Shown here: in pieces, positions 37,640 through 44,623 of the stretch
How the letters are laid out: each line of letters starts with the position of its first letter
Position numbering within the stretch: position 1 is the stretch's first letter
Origin: Phycisphaeraceae bacterium
GTDB taxonomy: Bacteria > Planctomycetota > Phycisphaerae > Phycisphaerales > Phycisphaeraceae
Reading direction: 5' to 3'
DNA length: 46,395 bases
Assembly: GCA_020848195.1 (NCBI GenBank)
Contig: JADLAP010000305.1
Coordinates: forward strand, 1 to 46,395
Position numbers and translations under genes: made by a program
Notes under the pieces: generated by a model
What the model was told of the DNA's origin: nothing
The model's database searches: none
The model's input: the letters and a program-made list of their open reading frames with translations, nothing else

Positions 37640-37688
37640 CAAAATTCAGTTAATTTGCCGCAGCCGCCCGACTCGCGCCGGGCTTTCC
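37640..37688 (-). repeat. Left 49-bp arm of long inverted repeat
   Basis: Reverse complement of 38765..38813 with 2 mismatches. Confidence 0.95.
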
Positions 37689-37690
37689 AA

Positions 37691-37960
37691 CTACAGTTCG
37701 CCTTCGATCTGATACGTGATTTCGTCGAGATCGGCATTGTCCGGTAGATCAGACATTTTTGCCGTTTCCCATTTCGCTGGCGTGGCAACGCCAGTGCTAT
37801 CACCGACAGATCCGTCCTCGCTGATAAACGCGAATTGCGCTCCAAATCCTTCGCCGAACATGACGGCGAATTTATTTTCGTCATTTCCAGACCATTCTGT
37901 TACCTTTACGAGCTTTGGCTTCTCCATTTTCTCAATCTCCTTTTTCGTGAGTCGCTTCAT
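37691..37960 (-). CDS. Hypothetical early protein
   Basis: 89 aa from MKRLTKKEIEKMEKPKLVKVTEW. Confidence 0.6.
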   Translation of the reverse strand: MKRLTKKEIEKMEKPKLVKVTEWSGNDENKFAVMFGEGFGAQFAFISEDGSVGDSTGVATPAKWETAKMSDLPDNADLDEITYQIEGEL

Positions 37961-38017
37961 TGCAATCACTATTTTTCTTTCTGCGACAATACATCATTCA
38001 ACTTCCGTGCCGCAAAT

Positions 38018-38033
38018 TGTTTCACGTGAAACA
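38018..38033. promoter_or_regulatory. parS centromere-like site (ParB/Spo0J binding consensus)
   Basis: Perfect TGTTTCACGTGAAACA, read directly. Confidence 0.9.
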
Positions 38034-38071
38034 AAGACTTACGCGACCGTCATATTCATAGGTGGTAAATA

Positions 38072-38122
38072 ATTGGCCATGTGCATGGCGAAAATTGGCC
38101 AGATGTGGGCGAAAATTAGCCA
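38072..38122. promoter_or_regulatory. Three operator-like repeats ATT(G/A)GCCA
   Basis: 38072..38079, 38094..38101, 38115..38122, spacing 22 and 21 bp. Confidence 0.55.
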
Positions 38123-38126
38123 GTGC

Positions 38127-38155
38127 TTGGAAACATTTTGCTGTAAGTGTATAAT
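38127..38155 (+). promoter_or_regulatory. Sigma70-like promoter TTGGAA-N17-TATAAT
   Basis: Sequence match upstream of rightward early operon. Confidence 0.6.
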
Positions 38156-38209
38156 AATAAGTAGCGCTTTTTATGCACAACGATTGCAATAAATAATAGC
38201 GTGAGCGCA

Positions 38210-38263
38210 ATGAAGCGACTCACAAAAGCGGCGACCGTGTTAGAGTCGCAAGGTCAAAAATGA
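38210..38263 (+). CDS. 17-aa leader peptide MKRLTKAATVLESQGQK
   Basis: ATG..TGA overlaps start of 38260..38694 (ATGA); N-terminus matches divergent gene 37691..37960. Confidence 0.4.
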   Translation: MKRLTKAATVLESQGQK

Positions 38264-38694
38264 ACCTCCAACAGTCCCTTCAGTTTTTAAACCAATCGAG
38301 CGAAAAACTCGAAAAATCGCGCGCCCGCCTGGATAAGGCATGTCGCATTATCGCCGATAAAATAAGTCTGTCCGAAGCAGCCCGAGACGGCGATAACGTT
38401 ACAGTCGATGGCCGCGTTTACCAGGTGACACGAATGGAATCACGATCACTTGGCTCAGAATGGTTTCTTGCCAGCATGGAAGATTCTGAATATCGGCGAG
38501 GTTTTATTTGCGTCGAAAAAGGCCACTATCTTCATGGCGATTTCAATTGTTGGTTGGAGCCGGCACCGCGCAACGACAAGGTTAATTTTGCTACCCACGC
38601 TGCCGAGATCGTTAATGCGTTTGCGGCTTTGTGGGAAGAGCGTGCGAATACCGCCGATAATGCAGCGAAAAGTGCAGAGTCGGTGAAAAATTAG
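38260..38694 (+). CDS. Hypothetical early protein
   Basis: 144-aa ORF downstream of promoter. Confidence 0.65.
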   Translation: MNLQQSLQFLNQSSEKLEKSRARLDKACRIIADKISLSEAARDGDNVTVDGRVYQVTRMESRSLGSEWFLASMEDSEYRRGFICVEKGHYLHGDFNCWLEPAPRNDKVNFATHAAEIVNAFAALWEERANTADNAAKSAESVKN

Positions 38695-38764
38695 AGCACT
38701 GCCGCAGCCCAGTTTTGCCCCGCGTCCAGAGCGATTGCGCGGAGACGGATTCCGCTCCGTAGTG

Positions 38765-38813
38765 GGAAAGCCCGGCGCGAGTCGGGCGGCTGCGGCAAAT
38801 CAACTGAATCTTG
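38765..38813 (+). repeat. Right 49-bp arm of long inverted repeat
   Basis: See 37640..37688. Confidence 0.95.
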
Positions 38814-38857
38814 AAACAAGTCATCGCATTCACCGCGATGGCGCAAAGGGAGAAGAA

Positions 38858-39208
38858 ATGAAAGTGGCGGTAACAAAAGAGCATTGTGAGATCGGGGAAT
38901 GGGGAAAAGGGAAGGATAATCCAGTCGATCTCGCGTTGCGTGACGCTGGATTGCAAATAAAGTCCTTCGCCCAAAGATTCGAGAAGAACTATAACGTTCT
39001 TTTCGAGTCAGAAAATTTGGGGCCATATGAACGCATTGCAATTTCTGAGTTTTCTATCGCCGATAAACTCGGTGAGCAAATGTGGGAAGAAAATGTCAAA
39101 CCAATCGACTTTGAAATTCAAGTTTATGCTTCCAATAGCCAACAACAGCCGGAAAACCCGCGCTTGATTTCGCAGGGCATACCGGCAATGCCAATTCGCA
39201 TACTGTAG
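38858..39208 (+). CDS. Hypothetical protein
   Basis: 116 aa from MKVAVTKEHCEIGEW; GGGAGAAG upstream. Confidence 0.6.
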   Translation: MKVAVTKEHCEIGEWGKGKDNPVDLALRDAGLQIKSFAQRFEKNYNVLFESENLGPYERIAISEFSIADKLGEQMWEENVKPIDFEIQVYASNSQQQPENPRLISQGIPAMPIRIL

Positions 39209-39253
39209 AAATTTTGATTTATATTTCCTACTGTGCTGCGCCCGATCATCGTG

Positions 39254-39286
39254 AAAAAAGCCCCGTCAGCAATGCGGGGCTTTTTT
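39254..39286. terminator. Bidirectional terminator
   Basis: AAAAAAGCCCCG..CGGGGCTTTTTT between convergent genes. Confidence 0.85.
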
Positions 39287-39962
39287 ATTTTGCATACGCC
39301 AGGTTATGCTTTTCAATTTCCGGCAAGATCATCTTTTTTATTTTGCCGAAACCGGGGCGCTTCATGAATGTTTCAAGATTTGAATCATACCAGGCTTTTT
39401 CTGTGAGCCATGTCGTTGCGATATCCAATTTGCCGGAGTCCATCGAGTAGCCCGGCAAGTTGAGCCGGCGCGGCGGAGTGGGCTGATACCACCAAAACGG
39501 CAAAGCGTAAATTTTCAGCCCGCTGGCGATTAAGGCCTGGAGCATCGCCCGCCAATCTTCTTTAATCGTTTGTCCCAGGCGCGCCGCGGTGAACGCGCCA
39601 TGAAGTTCGATCCCACCCCCTTTGAACTCAAACCCGTTGTGATACGCACACAAGTAGCACATAGTGCGCACGTCGTCACGCCCCCCCTGCCAGACCGGGA
39701 TGCCGTGATCGAGCTGGCCGGGCCGTCGATTTACCCCACGCTCCAGGCAAAAATTTTTTCCATCCACACCAATGACAAGCGGCGTGCAGCAATACGCGCA
39801 CACGCCGCGCTGTCTAATCAAAACCACAAGCTTTGTCGCAATGGGCAAGTCGTCGCGATCCTTGCCGAGGCCTTTTACCGGCCGATAATCCAAATCCTTG
39901 ACTTCGAGATCAAGAACCATACGATTATCGCGCGCTGGCAAGATATTTTTCAACAGCTTCAT
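39285..39962 (-). CDS. HNH endonuclease
   Basis: CAYC...LDHGIPVWQGGRDDVRTMCYLCAYHN. Confidence 0.8.
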   Translation of the reverse strand: MKLLKNILPARDNRMVLDLEVKDLDYRPVKGLGKDRDDLPIATKLVVLIRQRGVCAYCCTPLVIGVDGKNFCLERGVNRRPGQLDHGIPVWQGGRDDVRTMCYLCAYHNGFEFKGGGIELHGAFTAARLGQTIKEDWRAMLQALIASGLKIYALPFWWYQPTPPRRLNLPGYSMDSGKLDIATTWLTEKAWYDSNLETFMKRPGFGKIKKMILPEIEKHNLAYAK

Positions 39963-41532
39963 GGATTTTCTCAAGTTCTTCGTCGTGTTGTACGCGGTGC
40001 AATTGCGTGTTGAACCAATCGCCGAGCTTCAGGCAATTTTCCGAAGCTCGCGATGCGGTGGCCTGCAAAACTTTCTCAAGCGAATCATCCGCGCCGGAAA
40101 GTGGAACATGTGGGGCCATAGCGATGCCGAGGCCGTCGTAAGGTGCGTCCAGCTCATACTTGAACGAGCCAACTTCATTCCAGCCGGCAATGTCTTCCTC
40201 GAAAATCATCGCACCGGCGCGCGCGCGAAAATTTCCGACGCCGATCCAACGCATTTGGTCACGTGCACCTCTGAATGTCTCGAAGTCCGGCCGCGTGGTG
40301 ATTGGCACGGTGGAGATTCCGTATTTCCTTCCCCGCTTGGTGAATGACGCATACAACGTGATGCCGCGCTGATAATCTTTTCGATGCTTGTAAAGCTCGT
40401 GCGTTGCATCAAACTCATCGAAGTAAATGTAAATGCGGGGAACCTTGATTGGATTTTTCCAGCGCGTGGCATCTTCCAAGTCAAGCACGTCTGTTACGCC
40501 GGAGTGATCAGTGCTTTTTTGCAAACACCAGCGCAAACGTTTTTTGCGTTCGTCTTCAATCAGCGTCATGACCCGCTCGAAAACTTCAATGTCTGAAACG
40601 TGGATAACGTTTCGCGGCGGCCGTCTCATTTGCCAATCTACGCCCTCGATGTCGACGAAAATATTGACCACGTCGGGATCCGCTAAGTTCGTCTGCGCGC
40701 AAAGTGTGCGTGCAATGTTAGACTTTCCATCGCCGGTATTTCCAGCGATGCCGGTGTGACGTTTCTTCCGCCAGTTCCACCAAACTGGAATCGGTGAAAG
40801 TCCAATGCACGGCTCAAGGCGCGACAGGGCACCGGGCAAGTTTCCAAGACGCAAATTATTTTTTGGCAACCCCTTTTTACTGGCGATAATCATAATGCCA
40901 GAAGGCGGCGCATTGCCAACGCCAATCAACATGACCCCGGCGGCGCGTTGAATCGCATCGAGTTGATCGAAAACTTTTTTGATATGCACGGGCGCCCGCG
41001 TCTTCAGTAAATAAGTATGCGGCGCCGGGGCTTCAATCTTCGCTTGGCCGGAGTCGAAAAATTTGTTCGCCGCGAAGCCGTCGAGTATTTCACGCCGGCA
41101 ATCCTCCCAGCTCATGAAAAGCTTAGTGTAAAAATTCAGTGCGGTGATTACGACCACGGCGCGCATTATCCACAGCGCGGCATTGTGATAGCCGTGATCA
41201 CAGAAAACGAAATAGGTTTGCAGTCCGAGCCATGAAATTTCATAGCCATGCCAGCCATGACTCGCCCACAGCCCGGCCAGCTTGTACGTCACCCAAAGAC
41301 TACAGATCGACGCGAGCACGGCAACGAGGCCCAACAAATTCCAGTGCCGCGCTTTCTTTGCGGTATGCTTGAGAAATTTAAAAGCCTCGGGGATGAAGTA
41401 AGGCCATACCATCCGTAGCGGCCAGAAACGCATATTGAAAACGATCCGCGCCACGCGGCCGGCGAGCCACAGAATAAAAAAGGCGGCCGCGCCGCCGAAG
41501 ATGATTAAGCCGATTGTTTTAATCTCTGACAT
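39925..41532 (-). CDS. Membrane-anchored FtsK/SpoIIIE/HerA-like ATPase
   Basis: Three N-terminal TM segments; Walker A GNTGDGKSN, Walker B RIYIYFDEFD. Confidence 0.75.
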   Translation of the reverse strand: MSEIKTIGLIIFGGAAAFFILWLAGRVARIVFNMRFWPLRMVWPYFIPEAFKFLKHTAKKARHWNLLGLVAVLASICSLWVTYKLAGLWASHGWHGYEISWLGLQTYFVFCDHGYHNAALWIMRAVVVITALNFYTKLFMSWEDCRREILDGFAANKFFDSGQAKIEAPAPHTYLLKTRAPVHIKKVFDQLDAIQRAAGVMLIGVGNAPPSGIMIIASKKGLPKNNLRLGNLPGALSRLEPCIGLSPIPVWWNWRKKRHTGIAGNTGDGKSNIARTLCAQTNLADPDVVNIFVDIEGVDWQMRRPPRNVIHVSDIEVFERVMTLIEDERKKRLRWCLQKSTDHSGVTDVLDLEDATRWKNPIKVPRIYIYFDEFDATHELYKHRKDYQRGITLYASFTKRGRKYGISTVPITTRPDFETFRGARDQMRWIGVGNFRARAGAMIFEEDIAGWNEVGSFKYELDAPYDGLGIAMAPHVPLSGADDSLEKVLQATASRASENCLKLGDWFNTQLHRVQHDEELEKIHEAVEKYLASAR

Positions 41533-41684
41533 GATAACTTCTTATTTTTGGCTGCAGGCTTTTTTCCCCCCGCTCCCCCCGTATGGGGCCCGAACAACTC
41601 ACCTTGCACATTCTTCGCCGGTTTCTTTGTTTGTCTCGCCACCCAGCGCAAGCCCTGCATATCTCTCAATTTCATCAAGCCCAT
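41505..41684 (-). CDS. Small basic hypothetical protein
   Basis: 59 aa from MGLMKLRDMQGLRWVARQTKK, overlaps neighbours slightly. Confidence 0.45.
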   Translation of the reverse strand: MGLMKLRDMQGLRWVARQTKKPAKNVQGELFGPHTGGAGGKKPAAKNKKLSCQRLKQSA

Positions 41685-42256
41685 CAAAACCCCCGATCTT
41701 CCAACGCAAAATGACACTGCGCACACAGGTCGATGTCATACAAAGCATTGTGTAACTTCGTCTCATCGACTTCAATTTTCAACTCCCGCGCCAAATCTTT
41801 CAGCTTCGGCCACTTTCCATTGGGGCCATAAATCATCAAGCTTCCCCGCTTCATGGTATCGCTCAGCGCCGGCACTACGGGCAAAATAAAACTCTCGCCT
41901 GCCAGCGTCCGCAATAACCAATTCGTGAGAATCACCCAATCGAATGCAACTAAGTTGTGGCCGACTACAACATCGGGCGATTCAAACCGAAAAATATCTT
42001 TCCATCGGTGCGCCGCTTCCACATGCTCGACGCCCCGCTCTTCCAAGAATTGGCGCGAAATTCCGGTGATAGTTGCAATCGCCGGCCGCAAGTCCGGCGT
42101 CTTCAGAAAAATTTCACCCTCGCGCACAAACCTTCGGTTGCGATAAATTCCAAAGGCGATCTGAATCGGATCGTCTTTGAAAAAATCAAACTTCGGCCGT
42201 CCATCCGACCACGAATCATTGTTCATCTTAATATTACAGACTAAAACGGTTTTCAT
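41684..42256 (-). CDS. DnaQ/DEDDh-like exonuclease fold, degenerate motif I
   Basis: GHNLVAFDWVIL (Exo II), HNALYDIDLCAQ (Exo III); N-terminal VCNIKMNN in place of DxE. Confidence 0.7.
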   Translation of the reverse strand: MKTVLVCNIKMNNDSWSDGRPKFDFFKDDPIQIAFGIYRNRRFVREGEIFLKTPDLRPAIATITGISRQFLEERGVEHVEAAHRWKDIFRFESPDVVVGHNLVAFDWVILTNWLLRTLAGESFILPVVPALSDTMKRGSLMIYGPNGKWPKLKDLARELKIEVDETKLHNALYDIDLCAQCHFALEDRGF

Positions 42257-42264
42257 CTAAAAAA

Positions 42265-42453
42265 CTACCATCCTACGGTTATAAACCAAATTGCTGCAAC
42301 GACCAGCAATGCAAAAAAAACCAAATGTCCATTCCCTGAAGTCTCGACTTCTTTAACCTCATCTTGCTTCTGTTCAGGAAGCATTACACCCAACGGGATA
42401 AATCTTGAGCCAATCACAGGCTCATCTTTCTTAACAACACCATTGTCACTCAT
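42265..42453 (-). CDS. Small tail-anchored membrane protein
   Basis: 62 aa, C-terminal TM GHLVFFALLVVAAIWFITVGW. Confidence 0.6.
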   Translation of the reverse strand: MSDNGVVKKDEPVIGSRFIPLGVMLPEQKQDEVKEVETSGNGHLVFFALLVVAAIWFITVGW

Positions 42454-42488
42454 AAAACTCCTTTGCGAAGCAATCCCGGCGCAAGGAT

Positions 42489-43667
42489 TTAGGCCGGTGT
42501 CGCTGTGGTTAAAGGTTTGCCATTGGAAAAATAAGTTTTTCCAAGCTTTCCATGAACGAGCTTGGAGAAGGTGCCGCATTTGATATTGAGTCTGCCGGCG
42601 AGATAAGTCGCGTTGACAAACTCGGCGAACTCACCACGGCTGTACATCTGCGCGACACGGAGAGCGTATTGCTGTTTGCTTTCATCGGTGTGCCGCGCGG
42701 GCATAATAAAGTCCGGCTCGGGCGCTGTCTTTGTCCCACTGTTTGGTGCGGGCTCCTGAGCGCCCGAGGCCGGAACAAAAGCAATCGGGTTATATTCTGA
42801 TTTTCCGGTGCTTGCCGCGCGCATCATCAGCATAACAAGCATAACAGCCAGCACTCCGAATTGAGTCATGGTGGCCACGCCGCGCTTGAGTGAAATTCCC
42901 ATGTCAGCTTCAATAACATCTTCCGCAGACTTCCCGCCGAAGCGCCCGGCGAGTGAGTCAAACACGGCCCTGTAATTGTCCTGGGCGGCGAGCAATTGAG
43001 TGGCAGTTCGCCAACGATCTTTCTGCATTGCGCCGAGGGCCGTTGCGACATTCAGGTTGACCTTGTTCGCGCGACCGGCGTAAAATGCCAGATCGTTCTT
43101 TTGGCGTTTCGACATTCCGGTGTCACGGACTGCCGCGGTGAATGCCCCGGAAAAACTGGCCGCTTGCAACGATGCGTTCGCGGTTGCGCGTGAAATACTC
43201 AAGATAGTCGAATCCGTAGCGCTGAGTGTAGCTTTTAAATCGTTCACGCTTTGCCTTGCTGCCACGAGCGCCGGGTTGCCGCTGAAATCATAGGGGTTGA
43301 GTATCCGGCGTTGTTTCGATCCAAGCGCGTCGATATGATTCACCACGAGTACGGCGGAATAAAGTCCAATCGCGCCGAGGATGATTGCCATTGCCGCGTA
43401 AAATGCAAATGTTGCCGATGCGATTTTTCCCCACGCGAAAAGCTGCTTGGCAGCGAAGATAATGCCGAAATAAATCAGGTCAATGGCGCCGACGATACCG
43501 AACGCGATAAAATAGGCAATGCCGTGCGGATAGCCCGTGAGCAAACTTTCCGCAACGGTCATTGCATCGCTGTAAAGCAGCACGCCAATGATAACTCCGC
43601 CGGTGACATAGACAATTCGCGGGTCGAAATCCTTTTGGGCGGCGAGTTGAATTTGGTTTGTGTTCAT
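42489..43667 (-). CDS. Multi-pass membrane protein with large soluble helical domain
   Basis: N-terminal hydrophobic segments, later TM GVLAVMLVMLMM, cytoplasmic-like C-terminus. Confidence 0.7.
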   Translation of the reverse strand: MNTNQIQLAAQKDFDPRIVYVTGGVIIGVLLYSDAMTVAESLLTGYPHGIAYFIAFGIVGAIDLIYFGIIFAAKQLFAWGKIASATFAFYAAMAIILGAIGLYSAVLVVNHIDALGSKQRRILNPYDFSGNPALVAARQSVNDLKATLSATDSTILSISRATANASLQAASFSGAFTAAVRDTGMSKRQKNDLAFYAGRANKVNLNVATALGAMQKDRWRTATQLLAAQDNYRAVFDSLAGRFGGKSAEDVIEADMGISLKRGVATMTQFGVLAVMLVMLMMRAASTGKSEYNPIAFVPASGAQEPAPNSGTKTAPEPDFIMPARHTDESKQQYALRVAQMYSRGEFAEFVNATYLAGRLNIKCGTFSKLVHGKLGKTYFSNGKPLTTATPA

Positions 43668-43674
43668 ATTGGAG

Positions 43675-43857
43675 TCATTTAGAGTTCAAAAAGTGATAAG
43701 CAATCGTAGCCCATGCGCAAATTGCGCAGAAGAATAGTACCATAATTGCCATTGTTCTGATGCCAAAAAATTTGTATGCGTCGATGAGTAGCATCGTAAC
43801 AAGTACCCCGACAGGTAGAATTAGCATTACCATGCCAATTGTTTTGTTATATTTCAT
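43675..43857 (-). CDS. Small two-TM protein
   Basis: 60 aa; MVMLILPVGVLVTMLLI and MAIMVLFFCAICAWATIAY. Confidence 0.55.
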   Translation of the reverse strand: MKYNKTIGMVMLILPVGVLVTMLLIDAYKFFGIRTMAIMVLFFCAICAWATIAYHFLNSK

Positions 43858-43900
43858 GTCTAAAAACAGTTACGCCCTGCACAGGCCAGCCGCCGCTCGT

Positions 43901-43963
43901 GATACCGGTCAGGAAATCTTTCGCAGCAGCCAGCCCGTGAAGGGCGCGTGAGTGACCGGTATC
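43901..43963 (-). promoter_or_regulatory. Structured 5' leader of membrane operon
   Basis: Perfect 11-bp inverted repeat GATACCGGTCA...TGACCGGTATC with inner GCCC-TTCAC-GGGC. Confidence 0.45.
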
Positions 43964-44051
43964 TTGTGGAGCGAATATAATAAATTTTTGTTGTGAATGT
44001 CAAGAATTTTTTTTAGAGTATTGAAATAACATCTTGAGCAGCGTAAATTCT

Positions 44052-44159
44052 ATGACAAAAAGCAAGGTTGACAACGTTGTCGCAAGGTTGCCGGAAAACG
44101 GCGTCTTGAAATTGGAAAAAATTTCTGATTTAACCGGCCTGAAGCCCAAACGCCTATGA
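44052..44159 (+). CDS. 35-aa small ORF upstream of terminase
   Basis: MTKSKVDNVVARLPENGVLKLEKISDLTGLKPKRL; ATGA overlap with next start. Confidence 0.5.
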   Translation: MTKSKVDNVVARLPENGVLKLEKISDLTGLKPKRL

Positions 44160-44623
44160 GTGCAGAACAAGCTAACGATCAAGGTAAACCGCGCAAATCT
44201 CAGCGCGGCGTGATAGGCGATAAGGCGCGGGCGGCGCAATGGCCGAAAGGAAAAAGTGGCAACGAGGCAGGCCGGCCAAAGGGTAAAAGCTTTAAGACAT
44301 TGATTGAAGAAGTTGGCCGCGAAGGTTTGCCGGCCGAATTGTCAAAATCGACTGGCGCAAAAACTTGGAAAGAATTGCTTGTTCGCGCGGCCTTTAAACA
44401 GGCACTCAAACAAGCGCCATACTTCAAGGCGCTGCTTGATACCGAAAAAGAATCCAATGAACTCCTAACCGAATTTCTTGACATTGTCCACCGCTACGGA
44501 ATCACCCCGGAACAAATTAAAGCCGATCCAGTCTTACGCGAAGCTGCTATCCGATGCGGCTATCTTTCAGATAGCACGGGCGAAGATGGAACGAATGGCC
44601 GCTCAGATGGCGCAAAGAACTGA
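44156..44623 (+). CDS. DUF5681-like / terminase small subunit candidate
   Basis: WPKGKSGNEAGRPKGKSFKTL motif; directly upstream of terminase large subunit. Confidence 0.6.
   Translation: MSAEQANDQGKPRKSQRGVIGDKARAAQWPKGKSGNEAGRPKGKSFKTLIEEVGREGLPAELSKSTGAKTWKELLVRAAFKQALKQAPYFKALLDTEKESNELLTEFLDIVHRYGITPEQIKADPVLREAAIRCGYLSDSTGEDGTNGRSDGAKN

Noticed and set aside
38022-38210. 62-aa ORF on - strand (MRSRYYLLQS...)
   Set aside because: Runs through the parS site, operators and promoter; no RBS or protein-like conservation seen.
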